Shown: piece after piece, positions 31,412 through 42,848 of the stretch | Layout: each line of letters begins with the position of its first letter | Position numbering within the stretch: the first letter of the stretch is position 1 | DNA from: Rhodanobacter sp. | GTDB taxonomy: Bacteria > Pseudomonadota > Gammaproteobacteria > Xanthomonadales > Rhodanobacteraceae | DNA: 64,000 nucleotides | Assembly: GCA_004298045.1 (NCBI GenBank) | Contig: SCRM01000017.1 | Coordinates: forward strand, 87,821 to 151,820 | Direction: 5' to 3' | The notes under the pieces: model-generated | The model's input: only the letters and a program-made list of their open reading frames with translations | The model's database searches: none | What the model was told of the DNA's origin: nothing | Made by a program: the position numbers and the translations under genes

Positions 31412-34078
31412 TCACATCGCCTGCTTGTCCTTCAATGCCGAGCACAGCTCGATCGATTCGCCGGTCTGCGCGAGGCCGCGGGAGATGCCGGCAGCATCGT
31501 TCTCATGGGCCTTGAAGAAGGTTTGCATGCGCTCGGCTTCCGCGGTGGAGCAACCGCCGCCGGCGGCGAGCATGGGCAGGTAGCCGCCGGCAAAACTGCC
31601 GGTGCGCTTGAGGATTTGCGGGTAATGCCCGGTGAACCACGTCCACATCGCGTTCCGCTGGGCCAAGGTGTTGCGGCCGCTGCGCAGGAGCATCGCCATC
31701 TCGCCGACCTTGACCGACTTGCCCAGTGCGAAATCGCGCACCTGTTCCACCAGTGCCGGGGCTTCGGCATGCGCGAGGCCACCGAGGATGCCGTTGCGCA
31801 GCGCCGGGTCGCTGGTGCCCGGCAGCGCCGCGATCAGCGCATCCACTGCGGGCTTGCCCTGCGTTTGCACCGCCACGCCCAGCGCATCGCCCAGCAAATC
31901 GGGGTTGGCAGCGGCGAGATCGAGTTTGCCGTCGGCGCTGTGCTTCAGTGCCGCCTCGCCCTGTTTGAGCAGAGCCGTGCGCACCTGTGGCAGCTTGTAG
32001 TCGAACGCCAGCGTACCGGCGAGTGTGCTGCGCAGCAGGGCGGCATCCTCCGACTCACCGGCGCGGCGCACGTAGCCCAGCGCTTCCAGCCTGGGAAGAT
32101 AGGCCGCCTTGACCCATGCCGCCACCTTGGCGCGCTGCGCATCGGTGCGCGCGGCGTGGTGGTAGATCCAGCCCACCTGGCCCAGCGGCGCCACTGCCAC
32201 CTGGCGCACCTTGGAGGCGGTCAGCGGCTTGAGCGCGGCCAGCGCCCGCCCGGCATCGAGATCGCCATGCTGGAAGCTCGCATGGATCGCATCCGCATAC
32301 GCCAGTTGCTCAGTGTCGCTGAGCTTGGGCACCTCGCGGACCAGCGCGGTGAGCTCGCTCTGGTCGAGGCTGAAGCGGTAGTAGCCGGCGGCGTTGGCGT
32401 TGGGCATCACCCAGGTGGCCTTGCTGGCGCCGGGCAGCGCCATGCTGCCGGTGGCCGCGCTCAGCATGTCGCAGGCCACCTTGCTGCCATCTGTGGTGCC
32501 GTAGCGCACGCACACCGGCACGCCCCACACGCGCGTCGTGTCGCCGCGGCTGCCCAGCGGCAGGTAGCGGCTTTGCGCCAGATCGAGCACCGCCTTGCCG
32601 TCCTTGTACGTGAGCCTGGTCTGCACGTAGGGCACGCCGGTCTGATTCAGGAAGCTGTCGAACGCGTGCTTGAACGGTTCCCCTTTGCCGGCGGCGGTGG
32701 CGATCGCGTTCACCAGGTCATCCGCAGTGGCATTGCCGAACTTGTGTGCCTGGATGTACGCGCGCATTCCTTTCTGGAAGGTCTTGTCACCCACGTAGTT
32801 CTCGAACATGCCGATGACGGCGGCGCCCTTCTGGTAGGTGATGCCGTCGAACGCAGTCTCGATGTCGCCGTTGCCGGTGATCGGCTGGCGGATCGCGCGC
32901 GCGCTGACCAGGCTGTCGTTCGCCATCGCGCCCTGCGCACCGCGCACGCGGTCGAGATCGGCGCGGTATTCCGGGTGCACCTCCATCGTGACCTTCTGCT
33001 GCATCCAGGTGGCGAACGCCTCGTTGAGCCAGATGTCGTTCCACCACGCGAGGGTCACCGTGTCGCCGGTCCACTGGTGCGCCAGCTCATGCGCGGTGAC
33101 GTTGAACGAGCCACGCACGTTGCGCGCCGGGGAATCCTTGTCGAGCAACAGCAGCCAGTCGCGGAAGGTGACCAGGCCGGCGTTCTCCATCGCGCCGGCA
33201 GAGAAATCCGGTGCGGCCAGCAGATCCAGCTTGCCGAACGGGTAACCGAAGCCGTAGTAGTTCTCCAGCGCATGGATGATGCTCGGCGTTTCGCCCAGCA
33301 CGTGCGCCATGCGCGGCGCCTCGCCGGCGGCGGCAATGCCGCGCAGCGGCAGCGGCTTGGTGCGGTAGGCATCGGGCGCGATGTCCGGCGCTTCCCGCAC
33401 GCTCCACGGACCGACCGCAAAGGCCACCAAATAGGTCGGCAGCGGCAGCGTCGGCGCAAAGGTCACCGTCTTCCAGCCTTTGTCGGCGGGCTTTTCGCTG
33501 ACCTGCGCGGTGTTGGCGAACGCGCGGTCCTTCGCCGGCAGCGTGATCGAGATGTCGAACGGCGTCTTGAAGCCAGGCTCGTCGAAACCCGGGAACGCGT
33601 AGCGCGCGCTGATCGGCTCCATCTGCGTCATCGCGTACGGCTGGCCTTGCGCGCTGACCTTGTACAAGCCCTGCAACTGCGCATTGAGCGGCGCGCTGTA
33701 GTCGAACGCGAGCGCGATCTCGCCGGGCTGCACGGTGCGGCCGAAATCCACCCGCACCACGCCGGTTTGCGCATCGGCATCCACGTACCTGGCCGCGCTG
33801 GTCTTGCCGGCGGCGTCGGTCAACGCCACCTTCGCCACCTTGAGCGCCTTGCCGTCGAGCCACACGTGGTCGGAAGCCTGGGTGAGTTTCACCCGGATCA
33901 CCGTGGTGCCGGTGAAATCCGCCTGCGCCGGATCGACCCGAAACGCCAATTGATAGGACTGCGGCACCGCCCAGCCGGGTAGCCGGCCCTGCGGTGCGGA
34001 CTCGGCCTGGACCGAGAGCGCAAGGCCACACCCGGCGGCCAGCGCCGTGATGAGCAAGGGGCGAAGTGAACGACGCAT
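31412..34078 (-). CDS. M1 family aminopeptidase (exported)
   Basis: An 888-residue zinc aminopeptidase that removes N-terminal residues from peptides. The exopeptidase motif GAMEN is at 295-299, the zinc site HELAH at 330-334 with the distal Glu at 353 (WLNEAFATW), and an ERAP1-like C-terminal domain follows. A signal peptide at about 1-25 (ALSVQAES) points to the periplasm, unlike cytosolic PepN. ATG at 34078 is chosen because the frame upstream is not family-like. It is divergent from oxyR across 127 bp. Confidence 0.9.
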   Translation of the reverse strand: MRRSLRPLLITALAAGCGLALSVQAESAPQGRLPGWAVPQSYQLAFRVDPAQADFTGTTVIRVKLTQASDHVWLDGKALKVAKVALTDAAGKTSAARYVDADAQTGVVRVDFGRTVQPGEIALAFDYSAPLNAQLQGLYKVSAQGQPYAMTQMEPISARYAFPGFDEPGFKTPFDISITLPAKDRAFANTAQVSEKPADKGWKTVTFAPTLPLPTYLVAFAVGPWSVREAPDIAPDAYRTKPLPLRGIAAAGEAPRMAHVLGETPSIIHALENYYGFGYPFGKLDLLAAPDFSAGAMENAGLVTFRDWLLLLDKDSPARNVRGSFNVTAHELAHQWTGDTVTLAWWNDIWLNEAFATWMQQKVTMEVHPEYRADLDRVRGAQGAMANDSLVSARAIRQPITGNGDIETAFDGITYQKGAAVIGMFENYVGDKTFQKGMRAYIQAHKFGNATADDLVNAIATAAGKGEPFKHAFDSFLNQTGVPYVQTRLTYKDGKAVLDLAQSRYLPLGSRGDTTRVWGVPVCVRYGTTDGSKVACDMLSAATGSMALPGASKATWVMPNANAAGYYRFSLDQSELTALVREVPKLSDTEQLAYADAIHASFQHGDLDAGRALAALKPLTASKVRQVAVAPLGQVGWIYHHAARTDAQRAKVAAWVKAAYLPRLEALGYVRRAGESEDAALLRSTLAGTLAFDYKLPQVRTALLKQGEAALKHSADGKLDLAAANPDLLGDALGVAVQTQGKPAVDALIAALPGTSDPALRNGILGGLAHAEAPALVEQVRDFALGKSVKVGEMAMLLRSGRNTLAQRNAMWTWFTGHYPQILKRTGSFAGGYLPMLAAGGGCSTAEAERMQTFFKAHENDAAGISRGLAQTGESIELCSALKDKQAM

Positions 34079-34205
34079 GGCGGCTCCCGACACAAAAGGA
34101 CAAACCTCGACGCTAGGCCGAAGCCGGCCGACACCCCAGTGCCACAAGGCATGCCCGCCGGGGCGGCTATGATCGAATGCACCATCGGCCGGACGCCTTG
34201 CCTGC

Positions 34206-35177
34206 ATGAACCTGCGTGACCTGCACTATCTCGTGGCGCTGGCCGAGCTACGCCATTTCGGGCGCGCCGCCGAGGCGTGCTTTGTCAGCCAGCCGACGCT
34301 TTCCACCCAGATCAAGAAACTCGAGGAGGAACTGGGCGTGACGCTGGTCGAACGCACGCCGCGCAAGGTGTTGCTGACCGAAGTGGGACGTGAAATCGTG
34401 GCCCGCGCGCGCGACGTGCTGAACGAGGTGGAGCAGATCAAGGGCGTGGCGCGACGCACGCTCGACCCGGAATCCGGCACCGTGCGGCTGGGCATTTTCC
34501 CCACCCTGGGGCCGTATCTCTTGCCGCATGCAGTGCCGTTGATCCGCACGCGTTTCCCGCGGCTGGAGCTGCTGCTGGTGGAGGAAAAGACCGAGGAAGT
34601 GCTGCACCGCCTGCGCGAGGGCCGGCTGGACGCGGTGATCGTCGCGCTGCCGGTGCATGACGACACCCTGCACGCGGAGTTCCTGTTCGAGGAGCCGTTC
34701 GTGCTGGCCGCGCCGCGCTCGCATCCGCTCGCACGCAAGGCGGCGCTGCATCTCGCCGATCTCGGCAACCAGAGCCTGCTGCTGCTCGAAGACGGCCACT
34801 GCCTGCGCGACCAGGCGCTGGAGGTCTGCCACCTCGCCGGCGCCGGCGAGCGCACCGGCTTCCGCGCCACCAGCCTCGAAACCCTGCGCCAGATGGTGGC
34901 CGCCGAAGTCGGCATCACCCTGCTGCCCACGCTCGCGGTGAAACCGCCGGTAGCGCAGGCACCGAACATGCGCCTGGTGCCGTTCCTCAGCAAGCATCCG
35001 CCGAGCCGGCGCATCGCCATGCTGTGGCGCAAAAGCTCGGCGATGCACGACTTCCTCGTGCAACTGGCCGGCGTGGTACGCGGTTTGCCGAAGGCACTGT
35101 TCGACCCGGGCGACGTGATCGCCGCGCAGCCTGCGTTGCCGCCGCCAGCCAAGGCCGCGCGTAAGCCACGCATCTGA
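34206..35177 (+). CDS. oxyR: LysR-type hydrogen peroxide sensor OxyR
   Basis: A 323-residue regulator with an N-terminal winged helix-turn-helix (RHFGRAAEACFVSQPTLSTQIKKLE, 16-40) and a C-terminal sensor domain. The redox cysteines fall at C199 and C208 in EDGHCLRDQALEVC, the same numbers as in E. coli OxyR, so a peroxide-driven disulfide is likely. It would activate catalase, alkyl hydroperoxide reductase and related genes. The 15-residue basic, Pro/Ala-rich C-terminal tail is extra. Divergent from an aminopeptidase, with msrA convergent downstream; MsrA fits an oxidative-stress theme. Confidence 0.94.
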   Translation: MNLRDLHYLVALAELRHFGRAAEACFVSQPTLSTQIKKLEEELGVTLVERTPRKVLLTEVGREIVARARDVLNEVEQIKGVARRTLDPESGTVRLGIFPTLGPYLLPHAVPLIRTRFPRLELLLVEEKTEEVLHRLREGRLDAVIVALPVHDDTLHAEFLFEEPFVLAAPRSHPLARKAALHLADLGNQSLLLLEDGHCLRDQALEVCHLAGAGERTGFRATSLETLRQMVAAEVGITLLPTLAVKPPVAQAPNMRLVPFLSKHPPSRRIAMLWRKSSAMHDFLVQLAGVVRGLPKALFDPGDVIAAQPALPPPAKAARKPRI

Positions 35178-35178
35178 T

Positions 35179-35212
35179 CCCGGCCGACGCCAGCGGCGGG
35201 TACCGGGGTTTT
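35179..35212. terminator. imperfect terminator between oxyR and msrA
   Basis: CCCGG (35179-35183) pairs with CCGGG, inner CCG with CGG, followed by TTTTA on the plus strand right after the oxyR stop. Its last bases coincide with the msrA stop. Confidence 0.45.
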
Positions 35213-35870
35213 ACGGAGCTGCCGCCAGCACGCCCGCCGGGCAGGACACGCCGGTCGAACCCAGCCCGCAGTAACCGTGCGGGGTTTTCGCCAAGTACTG
35301 CTGGTGCGCGTCCTCGGCGTAATAGAACGGCCCGGCCAGCGCCACCTCAGTGGTGATCGCGCCAAACCCGGCATGCGCCAGCGCGGCCTGGTAGCGCTGC
35401 GCCGAAGCCTCGGCCGCCGCCAGCTGGACGGCATCGGCCGCGTAGATCGCCGAACGGTACTGGGTGCCGACGTCGTTGCCCTGGCGCATGCCCTGGGTCG
35501 GGTCGTGGCCTTCCCAGAAAATCGTGAGCAACGTGTCGAACGCGACGCGCGCCGGGTCGAACACCACCAGCACGGTTTCCGCATGCCCGGTCATGCCGGT
35601 GCACACCTCGTGGTAGCTCGGGTTGCGGGTGTAGCCGCCGGCAAAACCCACCGCCGTCGTCAGCACGCCGGGCACGCTCCAGAACTTGCGCTCCGCGCCC
35701 CAGTAGCAGCCCATCGCAAACCATGCACGCGCCGCACCGGGATGGTCGTCCGCCAACAGCGAGCCGCCCAACACCGCATGTCGGTCACCGGGCAAGCGCA
35801 CCTCGTCGTGCCCCGGCAACGCGTCTTCACGCCGCGGCATGCGTTGCTTCCACCCGCCAATGCCCAACAT
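35211..35870 (-). CDS. msrA: peptide-methionine (S)-S-oxide reductase
   Basis: A 219-residue enzyme reducing the S-epimer of methionine sulfoxide in proteins. The catalytic motif is GCYWG (54-58, C55; usually GCFWG), followed by [32 protein letters not shown]. Recycling cysteines are C201 (GYCGLG) and C210 (VSCP), as in the long E. coli form. ATG 35870 has GGAGG 6 nt upstream. It lies just below apt on the same strand and converges with oxyR. Confidence 0.95.
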   Translation of the reverse strand: MLGIGGWKQRMPRREDALPGHDEVRLPGDRHAVLGGSLLADDHPGAARAWFAMGCYWGAERKFWSVPGVLTTAVGFAGGYTRNPSYHEVCTGMTGHAETVLVVFDPARVAFDTLLTIFWEGHDPTQGMRQGNDVGTQYRSAIYAADAVQLAAAEASAQRYQAALAHAGFGAITTEVALAGPFYYAEDAHQQYLAKTPHGYCGLGSTGVSCPAGVLAAAP

Positions 35871-35880
35871 GGTTCGCCTC

Positions 35881-36399
35881 CTAATAACGAATGAGCGCGT
35901 GCAGCGGCGGGTTGCCGGCCCAGCGTGCGCGCCCGCGCAGCGCTTCCAGCTCGACGACCACGCAGGCGCCGACCAGTTCGCCGTGCACGCGTTCGACCAG
36001 TGTCCTGGCCGCTGCCAGCGTACCGCCAGTGGCCAGCACATCGTCCACCAGCAACACGCGTTCGCGCGGGTGCAGCGCGTCGCGGCCCACTTCCAGATGA
36101 TCCTGCCCGTATTCCAGCTGGTAGGCCACGCGCTCCACCGGCGGCGGCAGCTTGCCCGGCTTGCGCAGCGGCACGAAGCCGGCACCGAGCGCCTGCGCCA
36201 GCGCGGCGCCAAAAATGAAACCGCGCGCCTCGATGCCGCATACGGCCTGCACGCGCGCATCGCGCCACGGCGCCGCCAGTGCGGCCACGCACTGCGCAAA
36301 CGCGTGCGCATCAGCCAGCAGCGGATTGATGTCGCGAAACAGCACCCCATCGCGCGGAAAATCCGGCACCGCGCGTATCAAGCCCGCAAAACCGCTCAT
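35881..36399 (-). CDS. apt: adenine phosphoribosyltransferase
   Basis: A 172-residue purine-salvage enzyme making AMP from adenine and PRPP. Family motifs are [42 protein letters not shown], and the PRPP loop [16 protein letters not shown] 36399 is internal to a longer frame but matches the family start ([15 protein letters not shown]). The stop is 10 bp from the msrA start, so msrA is probably cotranscribed. Confidence 0.95.
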   Translation of the reverse strand: MSGFAGLIRAVPDFPRDGVLFRDINPLLADAHAFAQCVAALAAPWRDARVQAVCGIEARGFIFGAALAQALGAGFVPLRKPGKLPPPVERVAYQLEYGQDHLEVGRDALHPRERVLLVDDVLATGGTLAAARTLVERVHGELVGACVVVELEALRGRARWAGNPPLHALIRY

Positions 36400-36412
36400 G
36401 CCCGCTCCCGTT

Positions 36413-37300
36413 TCACGCCGCTGCCCGCCGCGGCCGCAGGGTACCCAGCAAAATGCCGAACAGCGCCAGCGTGAGGCCGACCCAATCGCTGGCGCTGGTG
36501 CGCCGCGCAAACAGCAGCACATCCAGCACGAACGCCAGCGCGGGCTGCAACAGCAGCAGCAAGCCCACCAGCGATGCCGGCAGCCGCGGCATCGCGCCCA
36601 CCATCAGCAGCCACGCCAGCACCTGGCCAAAAAAGCCGAGCGCGAGCAGCACGCTCCAGTTGCGCAGGCTGTCCAGCACAAACGCATTGCCTTCGGCCCA
36701 GCCAATGGCGCCCAGCAGCAGGGCGCTTTCCAGGCTCATCAGACCCAGAAACTGTGCTGGCGACAGCTGCGTATGCCCGGACAACGCGTGGCGGAAACTC
36801 AACAAGTACACCGCGTAGGCAACGCAGCTGCCGAGCCCCAGCCACACACCGGCGCGATACGCCGCACTGAACAGCGACCACTCCGCACCCACCAGCAGCC
36901 ACAGGCCGACGATGGCCAACAGCATGCCGGGAACAAACCAGCGGCCGAGCCGTTCGCGGTAGTACGCCAGGCCCACCAGCGCGAGCAGGAAAACCTGGAA
37001 ATTCGTCAGCAGCGTCGCCACACCCGGCCCCACCACGAGAATGCTGCGATGCCATTGGAACAGGTCGCAGGCAAACCCGATGGCCGGCAGCGTCGCCCAT
37101 GCAAAGTCGCGCCAGCGCAGCGCACGCCACTGGCCGCGCCACGCCACCCACGCGAGCAGCATCGCGCCGCCAAACGCCATGCGATAAAACGCCGAGACCG
37201 TGGCCGGCACGGTGGTATAGGCGACAAAGATGCCGGTGGTGGACAGCAGCGCCGCGCCCAGCGTCATCCGCCACACCGGGTGATCGGTGGCCGCAGTCAC
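36413..37300 (-). CDS. EamA/DMT family permease
   Basis: About 295 residues with ten hydrophobic segments in two EamA repeats, the second beginning near AYRAGVWLGLGSCVAYAVYL. It is a probable inner-membrane exporter of amino acids or other metabolites; the substrate cannot be read from sequence. The start is uncertain: GTG 37300 covers the first helix in full, while ATG 37267 would begin at its edge. It lies between DUF2007 and apt with short gaps, likely one unit. Confidence 0.82.
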   Translation of the reverse strand: MTAATDHPVWRMTLGAALLSTTGIFVAYTTVPATVSAFYRMAFGGAMLLAWVAWRGQWRALRWRDFAWATLPAIGFACDLFQWHRSILVVGPGVATLLTNFQVFLLALVGLAYYRERLGRWFVPGMLLAIVGLWLLVGAEWSLFSAAYRAGVWLGLGSCVAYAVYLLSFRHALSGHTQLSPAQFLGLMSLESALLLGAIGWAEGNAFVLDSLRNWSVLLALGFFGQVLAWLLMVGAMPRLPASLVGLLLLLQPALAFVLDVLLFARRTSASDWVGLTLALFGILLGTLRPRRAAA

Positions 37301-37317
37301 GGTCGGGGAGAGGCCGC

Positions 37318-37596
37318 TCAGCAAGTCGCGGGGAGCGGATCGTCCGGCGCGTCGTCGGCATCCTGCATGGCCGCGCGTGCCTCGAACAACTGCGCCTCGA
37401 CCTCGCGCACGATGTTTTCCGCCGTCGGCACCGCCGAATCGGGCACCATCACCGCAAGGTAATCCAGCGCCGGCAACTGGCCCACGCCGCCCATCAGGTA
37501 CTCGCCGGCGATGAACGCCGGGATCTCGGCGTTCTCCAGCGCATCTTTCACCAGATGCGCATCCACCAGGTTTTCCGCGCGATAGACGGTCCGCAT
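37318..37596 (-). CDS. DUF2007 family small protein
   Basis: A 92-residue protein starting MRTVYRAENLVDAHLVKDAL, followed by AEIPAFIAGEYLMGGVGQLPA and a YLAVMVPDSAVPTAENIVREVE block, which fits DUF2007 (putative signal-transducing protein). The family form is a small GlnB-like fold with no known ligand. An acidic tail (DADDAPDDPLPATC) closes it. Divergent from the diguanylate cyclase by 90 bp. Confidence 0.85.
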   Translation of the reverse strand: MRTVYRAENLVDAHLVKDALENAEIPAFIAGEYLMGGVGQLPALDYLAVMVPDSAVPTAENIVREVEAQLFEARAAMQDADDAPDDPLPATC

Positions 37597-37686
37597 GCCG
37601 CCACGCTAGCCGCCCGCCCGCGCGCTGACAAGCCTCCAGAACGGGGGAAATCGGCCGATAACCCCGATGGGACAGGTGGACCGGCG

Positions 37687-38751
37687 GTGACCAGATTGGC
37701 ACAGGGTTCCGACCAGCACGAAGAAGACCTCGAGTTTGTCGCCTTCATCCATCGCGTGCGCACGCTGGTGGTCGGTCTGGCCGCGCTGCCGATCGGCGCT
37801 GTGCTCTACCTCAACCACGCCAACGCGTGGCTGTGGCTGCTGCTGGCCATCAACGCCCTGCTCTGGCCGCACATCGCGTGGCGTCTCGCGCGCCGCAACA
37901 CGCAGCCGGTCGACGCCGAAGAACGCAACCAGCTGTTCGACGCCGTGACCGCCGGTGCCTGGGTGGCGGCCATCCGCTTCGACCTCTTGCCTTCGGTATT
38001 GCTGGTATCGCTGATTACCATGAACCACGTCGGCTCCGGCGGCCTGCGCTGGGTGGCGCGCTCCGTGGCGCTGCAGGTCGCCAGCGCGGCCCTCCTGGGC
38101 ATCTTCCTGCCGCCGGTATGGCCTCCGCATACCGAAACGCTGGTGGTGGTTGCCAGCCTGCCGCTGATCGCGATTTTCCCGAGCTGCCTCAGCTACGTCT
38201 CGTTCCGCCTCAGCCAACGCGTGCGGCAACAAAACCGGCTGCTGGCGCAACTGAGCCGCACCGACTCCCTGACCGGGCTCGCCAACCGCAGCGCGTGGCT
38301 GGATGCCGCCCGCAACGAGTTCGAACGGCACGTCCGGCATCCGCATGTCGCCAGCCTGCTGCTGCTCGACCTGGACCATTTCAAGGCGATCAACGACCGC
38401 TACGGCCACACCACCGGAGATGCCGCACTGCAAGCCCTTGCACGGATTCTCCTCGCCAACCTGCGCACGCTGGATACGGCGGGCCGTTTTGGCGGCGATG
38501 AATTTGGCATCGTGCTGCCCGACACGAATGTCGCGGCGGCGCGCGACGTGGCCGAACGCATTTGCCGGGAAGTGGCCCGCATCCGGCCCGACGGACATGA
38601 CCACACCTGCGCGGTCAGCATCGGCATTGCCCCGCTCGATGCGAGCTGCATCAGCTTGAAGGCATGGATCGAGCAGGCGGATATCGCGCTGTACCGCGCA
38701 AAAGCCGACGGGCGCAATCGGGTGTGCTGCGCCGACACCACTGCAACCTGA
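37687..38751 (+). CDS. diguanylate cyclase with MASE2 membrane sensor
   Basis: A 354-residue inner-membrane protein. An N-terminal MASE2 domain (about 24-175) has INALLWPHIAWRLARRNTQP and LFDAVTAGAWVAAIRFDLLP, followed by several helices. A C-terminal GGDEF domain has SRTDSLTGLANR, LDLDHFKAINDRYGHTTGD and the active site GGDEF (269-273), so c-di-GMP synthesis from two GTP is expected. The inhibitory I-site RTLD (260-263) has the PleD spacing, so product feedback is likely. GTG at 37687 has AGGTGG upstream; no ATG is in range. No phosphodiesterase gene is adjacent. Confidence 0.9.
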   Translation: MTRLAQGSDQHEEDLEFVAFIHRVRTLVVGLAALPIGAVLYLNHANAWLWLLLAINALLWPHIAWRLARRNTQPVDAEERNQLFDAVTAGAWVAAIRFDLLPSVLLVSLITMNHVGSGGLRWVARSVALQVASAALLGIFLPPVWPPHTETLVVVASLPLIAIFPSCLSYVSFRLSQRVRQQNRLLAQLSRTDSLTGLANRSAWLDAARNEFERHVRHPHVASLLLLDLDHFKAINDRYGHTTGDAALQALARILLANLRTLDTAGRFGGDEFGIVLPDTNVAAARDVAERICREVARIRPDGHDHTCAVSIGIAPLDASCISLKAWIEQADIALYRAKADGRNRVCCADTTAT

Positions 38752-38761
38752 GCGCGCCGCC

Positions 38762-38782
38762 CCGACGCGCGCCATGCGTCGG
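38762..38782 (+). terminator. hairpin after the diguanylate cyclase
   Basis: CCGACGC (38762-38768) pairs with GCGTCGG (38776-38782), 7-nt loop, 10 bp past the stop. It lacks a T-run. Confidence 0.4.
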
Positions 38783-38823
38783 CTTGGGTCAGTGCGTAAA
38801 CTAGGCGGCTCGCCACCTTTGCC

Positions 38824-40590
<1,767 letters not shown>

Positions 40591-40594
40591 CGCC

Positions 40595-41155
40595 GTGTTC
40601 CTGCCGCGCCAGGTGCACCTGACCCTGCCGCCGTGGGTGGACGAGCTGGTCGACGACACCCGGCGCTTCGTCACCGACGAGGAGCGCGTGGGGCTCGCCG
40701 TCGCACTGGCGGCGCGCAACATCGAGCACGGTTTCGGCGGCCCGTTCGGCGCCGCGGTGTTCAACGCCGACGGCCGCGTGGTGTCGGTCGGGGTCAACCG
40801 CGTGGTGCCGCAAACCTGCTCGGTCGCCCACGCGGAAATGCTGGCCTACATGAGCGCGCAGCAACGCCTTGCCAGCTACCGCCTCAACGCGGCCGGCGGT
40901 CGCTACACGCTCGCCACCAGCGCACAGCCGTGCTGTCAGTGCTACGGCGCGACGATGTGGGCCGGTATCGACGAACTCCTGATTGGTGCGCGTTCGGAAG
41001 ACGTCGAAGCCCTCGCGCACTTCGACGAAGGCCCACTGCCCACCGACTGGATCGGCGAGCTGGAAAAGCGCGGCATCACCGTGCGCCGCGACATCCTGCG
41101 CGCCGAAGCCCGTGCCGTGCTGGCTGACTACGGCGCCCGCGGCGAGGTGTACTGA
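40595..41155 (+). CDS. nucleoside deaminase (CDA/guanine deaminase fold)
   Basis: A 186-residue zinc hydrolase of the cytidine deaminase superfamily. The catalytic zinc site is HAE (79-81, in SVAHAEMLAYM) and PCCQC (112-116, in SAQPCCQCYGATMW). GGPFGAAVFNADGRVVSVG resembles guanine deaminase or TadA-type proteins. The substrate (guanine, cytosine or another base) is unproven. The GTG start at 40595 lies 4 bp after the glnS stop with AAGGG upstream, so it is cotranscribed with glnS. Confidence 0.88.
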   Translation: MFLPRQVHLTLPPWVDELVDDTRRFVTDEERVGLAVALAARNIEHGFGGPFGAAVFNADGRVVSVGVNRVVPQTCSVAHAEMLAYMSAQQRLASYRLNAAGGRYTLATSAQPCCQCYGATMWAGIDELLIGARSEDVEALAHFDEGPLPTDWIGELEKRGITVRRDILRAEARAVLADYGARGEVY

Positions 41156-41232
41156 GGCCGCGGCGCCCACAGCATCCACTAATCGAACCGCGCGCATGCT
41201 CGGCGGAGCATCGCCTGTCGCCGGAGTCAGCC

Positions 41233-42228
41233 GTGAAGACCTTCGCCAACCTGCTCGTTGCCGCCATCGGCAGCGCATTCGCCATTGCCGCATCGGCGGC
41301 ACCATCCGTGTACGCCGTGTTGCACCACTACCCGCTGGGCGGCAGTGGCGGCTGGGATTACGTCACCATCGACGCACCAACCCACCATCTGCTGATCGCC
41401 CGCAGCGACCACGTGATGGCGGTGGACACCCGCAACGGCAAGCTGGTCGGCGAGATCCCCGGCATGCAGCGCATCCACGGCATCGCGCTGGTGCCGCAGC
41501 TGCGCCGCGGCTACGTCAGCGACGGCAACGCCAACGCGGTGCACGTGATCGACCTCGCCACGCTGAAAACGCTGCGCAGCATCGCGATCGACGGCAAGCG
41601 CCCCGACGCCATCGTGTACGACCCGGCCAGCGGCCATGTGCTGACGATGAACGGCGGCAGCGACAACGCCACCGTAATCGACCCCGCAACGTCCAAGACG
41701 CTCACCAACGTCGCCCTGCCCGGCCGGCCGGAGTTCGCAGTGAGCGACGGTCGCGGCCATGTCTACGCGAACATCGAAGACCGCAACGAGCTTGCCCGCA
41801 TCAACTCGACGACCGACAAAGTCGATGCGGTATGGCCACTCGCGCCGTGCGAATCGCCCACTGGCCTGGCCATCGACACCACTGCGCGGCGTCTGTTTTC
41901 GGTGTGCGCCAACCACCGGATGGTGGTCACCGACGCCGGCGACGGTCACCACGTCGCCAGCGTGCCGATCGGCAAGGGGCCGGACGGCGCGGTTTTCGAC
42001 CCGGCCACGCAGATGGTCTACAGCTCCAATCACGATGGCACGCTGACCGTCGTGCACGCCGACGATGCCAACCACTACCGCGTGGTCGCCAACGTACCAA
42101 CCCAGGTCGGTGCGCGCACCATGACGCTGGACCGCGCCACCCACGACATCTGGCTGGTCGCCGCCACCCCGGCACCACGTGGGGCGCCAGTGACAGGTTT
42201 CACCGCACTGGTCGTCGGATCACGTTGA
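41233..42228 (+). CDS. exported YVTN/YncE-like beta-propeller protein
   Basis: A 331-residue protein with a signal peptide (about 1-22, AIAASA-AP). The rest is a run of about seven short repeats with the shape VIDLATLKTLRSIAI, VIDPATSKTLTNVALPG, FDPATQMVYSSNHDGTLTVV, as in YVTN or YncE propellers. Such proteins are periplasmic and often bind metals or partner proteins; the role here is unknown. GTG 41233 has GGAG upstream. Confidence 0.85.
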   Translation: MKTFANLLVAAIGSAFAIAASAAPSVYAVLHHYPLGGSGGWDYVTIDAPTHHLLIARSDHVMAVDTRNGKLVGEIPGMQRIHGIALVPQLRRGYVSDGNANAVHVIDLATLKTLRSIAIDGKRPDAIVYDPASGHVLTMNGGSDNATVIDPATSKTLTNVALPGRPEFAVSDGRGHVYANIEDRNELARINSTTDKVDAVWPLAPCESPTGLAIDTTARRLFSVCANHRMVVTDAGDGHHVASVPIGKGPDGAVFDPATQMVYSSNHDGTLTVVHADDANHYRVVANVPTQVGARTMTLDRATHDIWLVAATPAPRGAPVTGFTALVVGSR

Positions 42229-42460
42229 CGAGTTTGCCTGAGCTCCAACCAGACGCAACGGCAACTGACGGCCGAACCGGCAACTCCAAAATCGATGCGT
42301 GCCCGTGTGTCGAAACTCGTTGCAACAAACCACCGTCTTGGCGACGACCGCTGCACCAACCCTTACACCCGCGATAGCCGCATCGACGTCTGGCCCCTGA
42401 CTCACCCGCACGCGCACGCGACCCTGCGGCCGGCTCTTGGGCGACCAGCGCACCGCGCAA

Positions 42461-42787
42461 CTATTCCGGACAAGCAAGTGGCCGGCTGCCGTCAGTCCTC
42501 TGCTTGAATGACGGCACACCATCCACTTCCTCGACCAGGACGACAGTGCCCCCGATGCACCGCTCGTTATCGGCCAATTGGCGGCCTACGGGTGCCGGCG
42601 CGTGCCGGGCCGCGTGTGACCGCGCTACATACGCATCCCGCTGCGCCTGGGCCTTCAGTGGCGCAAAGGAATCATTGACGGTGCCCACCATGTAGTCGGC
42701 GCTTGCCTTGAACAAGATGTTTCGCGCCGCAATGGCTACTGCGGCAAGCACAACCGCCAACAGTACCCGCCGTCCAAATTTGCTCAT
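42461..42787 (-). CDS. small membrane-anchored hypothetical protein
   Basis: A 108-residue protein with an N-terminal hydrophobic helix (about 6-22, RRVLLAVVLAAVAIAARN) and a polar rest that includes a CIGGTVVLVEEVDGVPSF stretch and a final Cys. No family was recognised. The codon use looks like its neighbours. It lies between the beta-propeller gene and the tRNA on the minus strand. The 232 bp between it and the beta-propeller gene hold no gene I can support. Confidence 0.5.
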   Translation of the reverse strand: MSKFGRRVLLAVVLAAVAIAARNILFKASADYMVGTVNDSFAPLKAQAQRDAYVARSHAARHAPAPVGRQLADNERCIGGTVVLVEEVDGVPSFKQRTDGSRPLACPE

Positions 42788-42848
42788 GGCGTATCGCTCC
42801 CCTGTTTCGCCACCATCGCGGAAGCCGACGTACTCCGCGAATGGAATT

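Noticed and set aside
31241..33982. A 913-codon open frame on the plus strand
   Set aside because: Antisense to the M1 aminopeptidase, whose zinc site is unambiguous.
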